Of a stretch of DNA of 22,784 nucleotides, positions 13,135 to 21,089 are shown in pieces. The stretch lies in IMG/VR virus record IMGVR_UViG_3300028573_000060, positions 1 through 22,784 of that record; one strand, written 5' to 3'. Made by a program: the position numbers and the translations under genes. Within the stretch, counting starts at the first letter, position 1; each line of letters starts with the position of its first letter. The notes under the pieces are model-generated. The model was not told where the DNA came from. It did no database searches and saw only the letters and a program-made list of their open reading frames with translations. This DNA is from a virus.

Positions 13135-13593
13135 ATGTCCAACCGAGCAACCAACCGCCCACCCACCAAGGCAGCCGTACCGGCTGTCCCTGCCAAGGCG
13201 CCGGTCTCCACGTCCTTCGTCCTCGAAGATGAACTGGACGCTCTCAACTACGACTTCCGTCCGTACGTCGACTCACACGGCGTGATCCCCGAACCGTCGA
13301 GCACGCAGATCAAGGAACTCCAAGCGGCAATGCGATCGGCGCTTCGACCGGCACTGGAGAACCTGGCCGTCGACGCTGACACGGCTGACGTCAAGCAGCT
13401 TCTCACGGCGTTAGCCGAGCCCACCAAGGACGACATTCGCAAGGCCGAGAAGGCTGAGAAGGCCATCGTCCAGGCGATCGCCGACTGCTGCTCTGGCACC
13501 CCAAGCGTGGAAGACCTGACGGATCTGCCGTGGCGCGCACAGCAGATGTTCATTGGCTGGCTTAGCGGGGTCCTGCTCAACCCGGAAGCCTAG
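13135..13593 (+). CDS. Tail assembly chaperone, short form (gpG-like)
   Basis: 152 residues, ATG 13135 after AGAGGAGAG (a strong site at about 13122-13129). A Pro/Ala-rich N-terminus is followed by a helical, acidic body, DELDALNYDFRPYVD, LQAAMRSALRPALENLA, KAEKAEKAIVQAIADCC and WRAQQMFIGWLSGVLLNPEA. The protein lies between the tube and tape measure genes, where nearly all siphoviruses encode a chaperone pair that coats the tape measure during tail assembly. A frameshift near the last codons produces a longer form. Sequence similarity within this family is low, so the identity depends on position, length and the frameshift. Confidence 0.85.
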   Translation: MSNRATNRPPTKAAVPAVPAKAPVSTSFVLEDELDALNYDFRPYVDSHGVIPEPSSTQIKELQAAMRSALRPALENLAVDADTADVKQLLTALAEPTKDDIRKAEKAEKAIVQAIADCCSGTPSVEDLTDLPWRAQQMFIGWLSGVLLNPEA

Positions 13594-13874
13594 ACGCCCG
13601 CTACGAGCAAGTCAGTGGCGGGCGCGGCGCCCGACTCGAATACTACCTGGCTCGTCGATACCTCTCTCTGAGCGTCGATGAGTGGAACGCGCTCCCATGG
13701 TGGCATCGTAAGATGTACTTGGACGGCTTCAGGGAGCAGGGCATCCTGTCTGGCGGCACCGCTCCGGTGAAGCAGGCAGGCTCAGATCTTGCGCACGCGA
13801 AGCGCGGCCAGTTTGCTCGTGCCGGCTTCAAGGAGCGCACGGTCAAGCTGAAGCCGCGCCCAACGAAGGACTAG
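13135..13874 (+). CDS. Tail assembly chaperone, frameshifted long form (gpGT-like)
   Basis: A second frame is open from 13566 to TAG 13872-13874 with no good start of its own. It encodes SLDARYEQ, RLEYYLARRY, SVDEWNALPWWHRKMYL and FARAGFKERTVKLKP, the W-rich pattern of the lambda gpT half. A -1 shift at 13581-13587 joins it to the first frame after 151 codons and adds 95 residues, total about 246. The allowed window for a -1 shift is 13566-13590, because TAG 13563-13565 blocks the second frame earlier. A slippery heptamer and stem-loop sit exactly there. The short form is expected to dominate. Confidence 0.85.
13581..13624 (+). promoter_or_regulatory. Programmed -1 ribosomal frameshift signal
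   Basis: The heptamer C-CCG-GAA at 13581-13587 lets the P-site tRNA(Pro) re-pair with CCC after slipping back one base. Seven nt later a ten-pair stem (13595-13604 with 13615-13624, one G-U) with a ten-base loop begins. A second pairing of GGGCG (13620-13624) with CGCCC (13628-13632) could compete or make a higher-order fold. A-site re-pairing of GAA to GGA is imperfect, suggesting low to moderate efficiency. Confidence 0.75.
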
Positions 13875-13884
13875 GCGGTGTGGC

Positions 13885-16080
13885 GTGGCGGACTTTGACG
13901 CTGGCTCCATCATCGCCTCGATGGAGCTCGATCGAGACCCGTACACGCAGGGTCTCGCGATGGCGAAGAAGCAGGGCGCCGAGTTCGAGAAGTCCAAGAT
14001 CACCAAGCGCGTCGACGCTGACATTCGGCCGGCTCAGGACGGGCTGGAGAAGATCGCAGCCGAGAGTGACGCGCTCTCTAGCGAGTCACCGACGATCACC
14101 CCGAAGGTCAACTCGAAGCCAGCCGAGGAGTCACTGGCCCGGATCTCGGCCGAAGAGCGAGCTGTCGGCAAGAACGCCTCTGATGCTCACGAGGGTGTCG
14201 GTCTGCTGGTGTCAAGCATCGCCACCCTCGCACCGACCGTTTCGCCCCTCATGGCACTGCTGACGGCTGGCATCGGTGGCTTCACGAGCGGCATCGCTCA
14301 GGCCGCGGCGGCGATCGGCCCCTTTGCCTTGGTGGCGAAGAGCGACTTCACCGACATGCAAGCCAGCCTCAAGGCTGTGGCCGCTGCACAGCAGGCGGCG
14401 TTCAACGCCAAGACGCCAGCCGAGTACCAGGCAGCGATCGTGGCTCTCCAGAAGGCTCAGGCCGGTCTGGCTGGACCTGCTGGCGTTGCTGCCTCGGCGT
14501 ACCAGCACCTCCTGGCCGTCGTGAAGCAGGTCAAGGCTGACACGGCCGGCCCGGTCTTCGCCGTGATGACTGCTGCGTTCAATACGGCCGCCCGAGTGCT
14601 CCCGATCATCGAACCGCTGATCGACAAGACCGCTCAAGCAGTGCTGTCGTCCGTCAACTCACTGAACAAGGGTCTCGGCGGGCCGGCGATGGCGAAGTTC
14701 CTGGCGCTGGTCGAGAAGAACGTCGTCCCCGACATGCGCGAACTGACCAATCTGCTCGGCAACTTCGCCAGGGGCACTCTCGCGCTGATCGAGGACTTCG
14801 ATCCGGCCGCTCAGGGGATGCTGAAGAACGTCGATGGTCTCTCCAAGTCCTTCGCCCACTGGAGTGCCACAGCCGCCAACGGCGAGATCAAGTCGCTGCT
14901 GGCGTACGTGAAGACCAGTGGACCTGAAGTCGGCCACACCCTGCTGGCTATCGCTGGCGCGGTCTTCCATCTGCTCCAGGCGCTCGCCCCGCTCGGCGGC
15001 CCGACACTGCTCGGGCTTCGTCTGCTGAGTGACTTGATCGCGAACCTGCCGGTGCCTGTCGTCGACGCTCTGGTCATCGCGCTCGGCCCGCTGGCGCTGG
15101 CGATCAAGACCGTCACTGCGCTCCAGAAGGGCTGGACTGCCGCAGTCGGTGCTTGGAACTCGGCGACGAAGGTCGCCACGAAGGTGATGGGACTGTTCAA
15201 TATCTCGATCGACGCACAGCGCATCAAGATCGCTGCACTTCGAGCTGAAATGCTCGTGCTTCGAGCGACTATCTGGACGATCCAGGCGGCACAGGACGCA
15301 TGGGCCGCAGCGGCGGCCGTCGACTGGATCGCGATTCTCGGCCCGATTGCTCTCGTCGTGGCCGCAATCGCGCTGCTCGGTCTCGCGGTCTACGAGATCA
15401 TCAAGCACTGGCGCGGACTGATGACCTTCTATGACTGGGTCTGGCGAGGTCTGAAGGATGGCTTCCACGCCGTCGAGCGCGTTGCGATCGACGTCTTCGA
15501 CTTCATCAAGAAGCACTGGATGCTGATTGGCGCCGTCCTGCTCGGGCCGGTGGCGCTAGCCGTCTACGAGATCGTCAAGCACTTCAAGACGATCGAAGGC
15601 TGGGTCAAGGACTTGCCAGGTCTGGTTGTGACGGCGTTCAAGGATCTCGCTAGCATCATCTTTGCCCCATGGAAGATGGCGTTCAACCTGATCGCGAGCG
15701 CTTGGGACGACACAGTCGGCAAGCTCTCCTTCCACCTCCCCGGCTGGATTCCAGGTCTGGGTGGCAAGGGCTTCTCGATGCCGCAGATCCCGCACCTCGC
15801 AGCCGGCGGCGTCGTGAACCGTGCAACCACGGCAGTCGTTGGTGAGGATGGCCCCGAGGCGATCCTGCCGCTCGACAAGGACACGGTGCTCTCGAAGAGC
15901 GCCAATGCCCAGACGAGGATGCTCGCACAGGTACGCGACGCACTGCACCAGATCCACGCCACTCTACTCGTGGCGCCCAAGGCGACCGCTGAGGGTGTTG
16001 GCGAGAAGATCGGTCGGAAGTTCGAGAAGGCACAGACTCAAGCGGGTCTTGCTGTCGTGATAGCTGGACGGGCAGGATAG
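13885..16080 (+). CDS. Tape measure protein
   Basis: 731 residues from GTG 13885, the largest protein of the early tail region and directly after the chaperones. The N-terminus is helical (ASMELDRDPYTQGLAMAKK and further Ala/Glu/Lys segments). Hydrophobic segments lie at about 110-155 (including IGGFTSGIAQAAAAIGPFAL), 483-506 (IAILGPIALVVAAIALLGLAVY) and 546-563 (MLIGAVLLGPVALAVYEI). The C-terminus has IPHLAAGGVVNRATTAVV, GEDGPEAILPLDK (about 636-668), a motif typical of tape measure C-termini. The protein sets tail length and enters the host envelope on injection. At about 0.15 nm per residue the tail would be near 110 nm. No lysozyme or peptidase domain is seen. Confidence 0.9.
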   Translation: MADFDAGSIIASMELDRDPYTQGLAMAKKQGAEFEKSKITKRVDADIRPAQDGLEKIAAESDALSSESPTITPKVNSKPAEESLARISAEERAVGKNASDAHEGVGLLVSSIATLAPTVSPLMALLTAGIGGFTSGIAQAAAAIGPFALVAKSDFTDMQASLKAVAAAQQAAFNAKTPAEYQAAIVALQKAQAGLAGPAGVAASAYQHLLAVVKQVKADTAGPVFAVMTAAFNTAARVLPIIEPLIDKTAQAVLSSVNSLNKGLGGPAMAKFLALVEKNVVPDMRELTNLLGNFARGTLALIEDFDPAAQGMLKNVDGLSKSFAHWSATAANGEIKSLLAYVKTSGPEVGHTLLAIAGAVFHLLQALAPLGGPTLLGLRLLSDLIANLPVPVVDALVIALGPLALAIKTVTALQKGWTAAVGAWNSATKVATKVMGLFNISIDAQRIKIAALRAEMLVLRATIWTIQAAQDAWAAAAAVDWIAILGPIALVVAAIALLGLAVYEIIKHWRGLMTFYDWVWRGLKDGFHAVERVAIDVFDFIKKHWMLIGAVLLGPVALAVYEIVKHFKTIEGWVKDLPGLVVTAFKDLASIIFAPWKMAFNLIASAWDDTVGKLSFHLPGWIPGLGGKGFSMPQIPHLAAGGVVNRATTAVVGEDGPEAILPLDKDTVLSKSANAQTRMLAQVRDALHQIHATLLVAPKATAEGVGEKIGRKFEKAQTQAGLAVVIAGRAG

Positions 16081-16084
16081 ACCA

Positions 16085-16498
16085 ATGCCGAGTGTCACTT
16101 TGGACCGTGTGTTCATCAGCGCTGTGTCGGCGCTCGATGCGCCCGTGATCGCTGGCTCATCTGGCGGCACGGGTGGCGGCGGCGCGCGCACCGACGAGAT
16201 CCAGCTCGAAGGATCATTCCGTTCGTACGCCAACTTTGTCACCCGGCTCATCACTGGCACAGCACAGACGCAGATCGAATCACTTGCGGTGCGGGCGCTC
16301 ACCTGGACGCAGGTCCAAGCGCTGAAGTCGATGATTGGCCAGACCTGTCTGTTCCGAGACTCGTACGGCCGGCGTGTGTACGGCTCATTCCTCGATCTCG
16401 TCATCACCGACATTCCGCTCTCGGGTGTGGCATACGACACCCTGAAGACCGACGCCGCCCTTGTGTTTCAGGCGGTCACCTACGACGAGGCGGTCTGA
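16085..16498 (+). CDS. Distal tail-type minor tail protein
   Basis: 137 residues from ATG 16085. After strand VTLDRVFISAV and a Gly-rich loop (SGGTGGGG), it contains IQLEGSFRSYANFVTRLI, LTWTQVQALKSMIGQTCLFRD, SYGRRVYGSFLDLVITDI and a last strand ALVFQAVTYDEAV. The pattern of short strands with a central 'G-x-x-x-L-x-R-D-x-x-G-R-R' matches small actinobacteriophage minor tail proteins of distal-tail type, which link the tube and tape measure to the hub. It is immediately followed by the hub gene (TGATG overlap). Function is inferred from that order and pattern. Confidence 0.6.
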   Translation: MPSVTLDRVFISAVSALDAPVIAGSSGGTGGGGARTDEIQLEGSFRSYANFVTRLITGTAQTQIESLAVRALTWTQVQALKSMIGQTCLFRDSYGRRVYGSFLDLVITDIPLSGVAYDTLKTDAALVFQAVTYDEAV

Positions 16499-17697
16499 TG
16501 CAACCGTTGCTAGACGGTCCTCGTGCTGCGCTCGATGACGCCATCGTCACAGCGCTACTGACGAGCACCCCGACGCTGGCGATCGCCTACGGTTGCACCC
16601 GGCTGACGTCCGCGCTGGCGCTGATCGACGACATCACCGAGTACATGACTGAGGGCTCGACGATTGGCCGGGACTCGACAGCCACTGTGCAGGGATCGTG
16701 CACGCTGCTCTTCGACACCAACTGCCCACTCAACTACCTGGCCGAGCTCGCTGCGCCGTACATGACGCTCACCAACCCGGACACGGGTGACGTCGCCCAG
16801 TTCAACCTCGGTGTCTACTCGTTGCAGTCGCCGACGTACGACAACTCGGCCGCGCCCACCGTGCAAACCTTCCAGGGCTACGACCTCAACTACCTGCTCA
16901 ATCAGGAGCTCGGCGACTCATACATGCTCGCGGCTGGCTCTGACCCACTCCAGGCGATGGTCGATCTCATCGTCGCCGTGCTTCCTGGCGTCGCAGTCAC
17001 CTTCACCCCGACATCGAAGACGCCGCCGAAGGACATGGTCTGGCCGTCCGGGCAGCAGGACCCGTACAACTCGACGAACGGCACCAACACCTACCTGACA
17101 ATCGTCAACGACGTGCTCAACTCGATCGGCTACGCCCCGCTCTGGGTTGACTGGGACGGCACGTTCCAGATGACGCCATACGTCTCGCCCGTCGACCTCG
17201 ATCCTGAATGGACGTTCGATCTCACTGACGAGCACAACATCGTCGCCGAGGCTCGGACGAGCTACCAGGACACCTACGACGTCCCCAACTACTGGCAGTT
17301 CATCATGTCCGGTCTGACGACCGAGCCGGTTGAAGGCGAGACGCAGTTCACCTACATCGACACGAGCCCGCGCAACATCACTTCGACGGTCAATCGGCCC
17401 TTCGTGATCCGCTCGATCTACTTCGTCGACGCCGTCGACTACGACAGCCTCGTGGCTCTGGCAGTCCAGCAGATCACCCTTGACCTGGCGCCAGCCGAGA
17501 CCTTCACGATCTCGACGAGCCCGTTCCCGCTGGCCTGGCAGTACGACCAGATTCAGCTCAACGACCCCAACCTGATCCTCGTGCCAGTCGCGTTCGATCC
17601 CGCGCGTCGAGTGCAGGCCCTACAGTGGAGTCTTCCGCTAGATGGGCAGTCCGACATGGACTGGACCCTGATGACCGTACCCGACGTGGGAGACTGA
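16498..17697 (+). CDS. Tail hub / baseplate minor tail protein
   Basis: 399 residues; its ATG overlaps the stop of the previous gene (TGATG). The N-terminal part (20-120) is beta-rich with TRLTSALALIDDITEYM, STATVQGSCTLLFDT, DVAQFNLGVYSLQSP. Next comes VQTFQGYDLNYLLNQEL and a helix DPLQAMVDLIVAVL (about 150-163), then TYLTIVNDVLNSIGYAPLWVDWDGTF. This order, with the 'G-Y-D' strand and 'N-x-L-N-S-I-x-Y-x-x-L-W-V-D-x-x-G' segment, is common in gp27-like hub proteins of siphovirus tail tips. The C-terminal domain (about 300-399) is strand-rich. No catalytic residues are seen. Context between the distal tail and fibre-like protein supports the role. Confidence 0.65.
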   Translation: MQPLLDGPRAALDDAIVTALLTSTPTLAIAYGCTRLTSALALIDDITEYMTEGSTIGRDSTATVQGSCTLLFDTNCPLNYLAELAAPYMTLTNPDTGDVAQFNLGVYSLQSPTYDNSAAPTVQTFQGYDLNYLLNQELGDSYMLAAGSDPLQAMVDLIVAVLPGVAVTFTPTSKTPPKDMVWPSGQQDPYNSTNGTNTYLTIVNDVLNSIGYAPLWVDWDGTFQMTPYVSPVDLDPEWTFDLTDEHNIVAEARTSYQDTYDVPNYWQFIMSGLTTEPVEGETQFTYIDTSPRNITSTVNRPFVIRSIYFVDAVDYDSLVALAVQQITLDLAPAETFTISTSPFPLAWQYDQIQLNDPNLILVPVAFDPARRVQALQWSLPLDGQSDMDWTLMTVPDVGD

Positions 17698-17701
17698 GCC
17701 C

Positions 17702-20371
17702 GTGGCGAAGGTTACGAAGGACTTCAGTTTCTCGGGCGCCGTTCAGAACTGGTCGGTGCCGTCAGGCATCACCTCGATCCTCTGGCGGCTCTGGGGAGCG
17801 CCAGGCGGTCTGGCCGGCCACCCCGTAGCCAAGAACAAGACCTCGGTCTCTGGGCAGAGTGGCGCCGGCAACTTCCCACCCGACTCTCGGGCCGCATCCG
17901 TCAAGCAGCTCGGTGACTGCGCCCGCGGCGATGAGACAGGCAGCGTCGGCCTACCGAATGGCGTCAACCCTCGATCCCTCCCTGGCTACGTCGAGGGTGT
18001 CTTTGACACCACTCCAGGCGCCGTGTGGCACGTCTACGTCGGTGGCGGGGGCGGCCACGGCGGCTGGGGTCTCAGCAAGGCCCACGGCGGCCCTGGAGGC
18101 TACAACGGCGGTGGCGATGGCGGTGGGCTTGCCAGCGGCACAGACGTGGCTCAGGGAGGCGGTGGGGGCGGTGGCGCGACCGATGTGCGCCAGGGCGGCA
18201 CGGCGCTCGCCAACCGCAAGGCCGTGGCTGGCGGTGGAGGCGGCTCGGCGTACGGCGTGACCATCGGGCCAAACCCCAACTCGGTCAGCGCGCAGCCGAA
18301 GAGTCCGTTTCCGTACGGAATGTACGAAGACGGCGCCACAGGCGTCAGCAACGACTTCATCCCGACGCCAGGAGGCGTCGGCGGTGGCTATGGCGGCCCT
18401 GGCGGTAGTCGGGTGGGCGGATCTGCCCAGAACGGCGGCCGAGGGGCCACACACGACTCTGGAGACGGCACTCTCGTCGCTGGGTCAGCCGGTCAAGGCG
18501 GTGGCTCAGCAGCCGGCGGCCCTGGAGGTACGGCTGGCTCGGGTGGATTCGCCGGCTCGCCCGGATCGCTGGGCGACGGAGGCGACGGTGCGGACATCGA
18601 CGCGACTGCCATCAATCCTGGCGGCGGTGGAGGCGGTGGTGGTCTGTACGGCGGCGGCGGTGGAGCTGGAGGCTACACCGGATCGTTCGGTGGCTCGGGC
18701 TACTCGGGCTCGGCGGGCGGTGGCGGTGGCTCGAACTACATCGACCCGGACGCCACTAGCAAGGTCTCGCTCGCGGGGATCTACCCGGTCAACCAGCCAC
18801 TCGTCTCGCCCCACAAGAAGGTCGGCGTACCCAACGGGCACGCACAGGTGCAGTACCAGCAGCCACCCGACCCTCCGATCTTCACCAACCCGGTCGACGG
18901 GCTCACGATCGACAGCAACCAGTCACTGGAGATCGACTGGGAGTTCAGTAGCCAGGTCGCCAGCGCTCGGCAGGCGGCCGTCGACCTCGACTACAGCGAC
19001 GATGGTGGCTCGACGTGGACGTCGATCATTGCCGGCGGTGGCGGCCACACGACGAACCACACGGTCAGCACTGGCACGTTCACGAGCGGCAACACCTACA
19101 AGCTGCGCATCCGGGCGTACGACCAGGACGGCGACGTCAGCGCATACTCGACCATCACCTTCAAGGCCGAGGCACTCGCAGCCGCACCGACGATCAACCT
19201 TCCGGTCGCTGACTCCGACGTCAGCACCGAGCCGTTCGATACGGACTGGACTCCCGACCCGAGCTCGCCCGACATCTTGAGCCGGCTCACCCTGTTCGAT
19301 TCTGACGGCAACATCGAGCAGCAGGTCGACTACGACGACGGTCGCACGAACCTCTGTGCCAACCCGACATTCGACACTGACACGAGCCTCTGGACCGCTG
19401 AGGTTGCAACACTCGGGCGCAGTGCTTCGATCACGCCGCAGGAAGGCTCGCAGTCGATGACCGTGGCGTGGGGAGGCGGTGACACCATCCTCCAGGCCGC
19501 GTCATACGTCTTCGACACGCAGCCGGGTGAGTGGTACTCCATGGTGGTCGGAGTCGCCGAACACGTCACCAATGACCTCGAAGTGCAGATCGGTCTCGGC
19601 AATGCTGGAGACAGCCAGCCGTTCGTCTACGGTGACACCACTGACCTCGGCGGTGCGATCGACACCTGGCAGCGGATCGAACTGATCGCTCAAGCCCAGA
19701 GCGACTCCAGTCAGCTCATGGTGATCCCGAGCGATACCCCGGCTGGCACCGAGGTGCACTTCATCAACGCCGTGCTGATCTCGATTGGCGCAGCCGCTGA
19801 CCCGGCGACGCTCGCCAACATCGCGCACTACTTCGACTTTGCCAACACTCCAGATGGTCCTGGCGACTACCCGTACACGGGCTCTGTTTCGCAACCGTGG
19901 ACGGACAGCAACGGTGGTTCGGTCGCCGTCTTCCTGCCTGATACGCCGACGACCAACTACGACGGTCTCGGTGTTACTGATGCCGGCCCGAAGAGCCTGA
20001 CGATCTCGGCGAGTTCGGTCGCGAGCAAGGGACTCCAGAGTCCGACAGCCAGCGTCGACTTCACCCTGAACCTCAACCCACCGGGAACGCCGACGATCGA
20101 GAGCGTCACCGAGGACGACGACAACGGTCTGATCTCCTTCAAGGTGCTGCTCTCCGATGACCCTAACCCCACCACGAGCGTCGATGTCTTCCGCACCGAT
20201 GTGACCAATGGGACTCCTGAGATTCGGATTGCCGAGGGCATTTCGCTGACTGAAGATGGGGATGGATACATCGAGTTCACCGATTACACCCCCGCCAGCA
20301 ACGTCCTCTACGAGTACAAGTTCAGGGCGTATTCCTCCCTCGGAGGCTTTGCCGACGCAACCAGCGAGTAA
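17702..20371 (+). CDS. Glycine-rich receptor-binding-type tail protein
   Basis: 889 residues from GTG 17702 (GGGAG at 17688-17692). The N-terminus, FSFSGAVQNWSVPSGITSILWRLWGAPGG (5-33 in two parts), resembles the strand module that precedes ALK/LTK-type glycine-rich domains. Residues 111-345 are a glycine-rich domain with GGGGGGGATDVR (about 156-167) and GGGGGGGGLYGGGGGAGGY. Then come beta-sandwich segments at about 390-490 and 493-545, a carbohydrate-binding-like module at 549-700 (NLCANPTFDTDTSLW, PGEWYSMVVGVAEH), and an FN3-like C-terminus from about 792. It is probably a tip adhesin binding host surface sugars. Domain edges are approximate and ligand is unknown. Confidence 0.75.
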   Translation: MAKVTKDFSFSGAVQNWSVPSGITSILWRLWGAPGGLAGHPVAKNKTSVSGQSGAGNFPPDSRAASVKQLGDCARGDETGSVGLPNGVNPRSLPGYVEGVFDTTPGAVWHVYVGGGGGHGGWGLSKAHGGPGGYNGGGDGGGLASGTDVAQGGGGGGGATDVRQGGTALANRKAVAGGGGGSAYGVTIGPNPNSVSAQPKSPFPYGMYEDGATGVSNDFIPTPGGVGGGYGGPGGSRVGGSAQNGGRGATHDSGDGTLVAGSAGQGGGSAAGGPGGTAGSGGFAGSPGSLGDGGDGADIDATAINPGGGGGGGGLYGGGGGAGGYTGSFGGSGYSGSAGGGGGSNYIDPDATSKVSLAGIYPVNQPLVSPHKKVGVPNGHAQVQYQQPPDPPIFTNPVDGLTIDSNQSLEIDWEFSSQVASARQAAVDLDYSDDGGSTWTSIIAGGGGHTTNHTVSTGTFTSGNTYKLRIRAYDQDGDVSAYSTITFKAEALAAAPTINLPVADSDVSTEPFDTDWTPDPSSPDILSRLTLFDSDGNIEQQVDYDDGRTNLCANPTFDTDTSLWTAEVATLGRSASITPQEGSQSMTVAWGGGDTILQAASYVFDTQPGEWYSMVVGVAEHVTNDLEVQIGLGNAGDSQPFVYGDTTDLGGAIDTWQRIELIAQAQSDSSQLMVIPSDTPAGTEVHFINAVLISIGAAADPATLANIAHYFDFANTPDGPGDYPYTGSVSQPWTDSNGGSVAVFLPDTPTTNYDGLGVTDAGPKSLTISASSVASKGLQSPTASVDFTLNLNPPGTPTIESVTEDDDNGLISFKVLLSDDPNPTTSVDVFRTDVTNGTPEIRIAEGISLTEDGDGYIEFTDYTPASNVLYEYKFRAYSSLGGFADATSE

Positions 20372-20377
20372 TCGCCA

Positions 20378-20383
20378 TAGAAT
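20378..20383 (+). promoter_or_regulatory. TAGAAT -10 hexamer before the lysis genes
   Basis: TAGAAT is one base off the TATAAT consensus and ends 7 nt before ATG 20391, where a transcript start would be expected. No Shine-Dalgarno sequence precedes that ATG, so a leaderless mRNA is possible. No good -35 box is visible at 16-18 nt, which lowers confidence. Confidence 0.4.
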
Positions 20384-20390
20384 GGTCGGC

Positions 20391-20705
20391 ATGACCCCTC
20401 AAGACGCCACCTCGCTGATTCTGGCTTCTGGCGCCGTCCTGACATTGGTGGCCGCGTGTATCCGCTGGTTCTATCATCGAGGTGGCGCAGACCGCGCTCT
20501 AATCGTTGCGGTGGAAGCGAATACGACCGCCACCAAGGAACTGTCAGCCGCCCTGGAAGTCCTCCGCACCGACGTCGGTGAGCGCCTCAGCGGTCTCGTC
20601 GAGGGCCAGTACGAGCTCGCTCAGGACCACGCCGTGCTGGAGACTCGCGTAGACTACCTGGAGCGGCACCATCCCCGACCGCATATCGCCGCGCCTGCTA
20701 CCTAG
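20391..20705 (+). CDS. Single-pass membrane protein, lysis-associated candidate
   Basis: 104 residues from ATG 20391; ATG 20382 in frame is also possible (107 residues), and neither has a good ribosome-binding site. One membrane segment is clear at 8-28 (SLILASGAVLTLVAACIRWFY), with positive residues just after (HRGG), placing the C-terminus in the cytoplasm or, less likely, outside. Residues 36-95 form a charged coiled coil (ALIVAVEANTTATKELSAALE, VDYLERHH). Actinobacteriophages often have such a one-segment coiled-coil protein beside the holin. It may be a second holin, antiholin or spanin-like factor; the sequence cannot choose. Confidence 0.6.
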   Translation: MTPQDATSLILASGAVLTLVAACIRWFYHRGGADRALIVAVEANTTATKELSAALEVLRTDVGERLSGLVEGQYELAQDHAVLETRVDYLERHHPRPHIAAPAT

Positions 20706-20714
20706 GAGCCGTTC

Positions 20715-21089
20715 ATGGCTGAAGACGAAGACCTCAAGACGTTCCTCGACGACTTGCTGAGCCGCGCGCTGCATACCATCTGGCAGGCCGGCGCCCCGCT
20801 AGTTGTCACCTTGTGGGCCGCCAGCGGTCTACATCTTGCTGACTTAGCACACGCGAGCGGCCGTCAGAAGGCGATTCTGACCGTAGTTCTCCCGTTGTCG
20901 TCCGGCGTGCTCTCGGCCCTGAAGACGACCCTCACGGCGTACTTCAAGGCCAACAAGAGCGTGGCCGTCAGTCTCGGCGAAGCCGAACTCGCGAAGCTCC
21001 ACGTCAACATGGGCTTCGTCGAACCGGCAGTCGAGCAAACTGCCTCGGCGGTTGCGGCTGGCGCAGTCATCACGGGTGATCCCCAGTGA
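20715..21089 (+). CDS. Holin candidate, two membrane segments
   Basis: 124 residues, ATG 20715 with AGGAG 6 nt upstream. After a short acidic N-terminus (MAEDEDLKTFLDDLL) there is a hydrophobic segment at about 19-41 (LHTIWQAGAPLVVTLWAASG) and a second at 54-77 (ILTVVLPLSSGVLSALKTTLTAYF). The segments are separated by a short loop, and the C-terminus is helical and Ala-rich. This two-segment layout, with a 'T-x-x-Q-A' start to the first helix, is common for actinobacteriophage holins, which pore the membrane and release the endolysin. The endolysin gene begins inside its stop codon (GTGA). No direct proof of pore activity is in the sequence. Confidence 0.7.
   Translation: MAEDEDLKTFLDDLLSRALHTIWQAGAPLVVTLWAASGLHLADLAHASGRQKAILTVVLPLSSGVLSALKTTLTAYFKANKSVAVSLGEAELAKLHVNMGFVEPAVEQTASAVAAGAVITGDPQ

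Noticed and set aside
12117-13247. 376-codon open frame on the - strand
   Set aside because: It runs opposite the major tail protein and across the terminator, with Arg/Val-rich shadow composition.
13566-13874. The gpT-like frame as a separate gene with its own start
   Set aside because: No plausible ATG, GTG or TTG with a ribosome-binding site begins it, and the frameshift signal explains its translation.
18025-19280. Additional + strand frames in the glycine-rich gene and a possible tandem repeat or CRISPR
   Set aside because: The repeated GGN codons make Arg/Ala-rich shadow frames and irregular short repeats; there are no uniform repeats with unique spacers.
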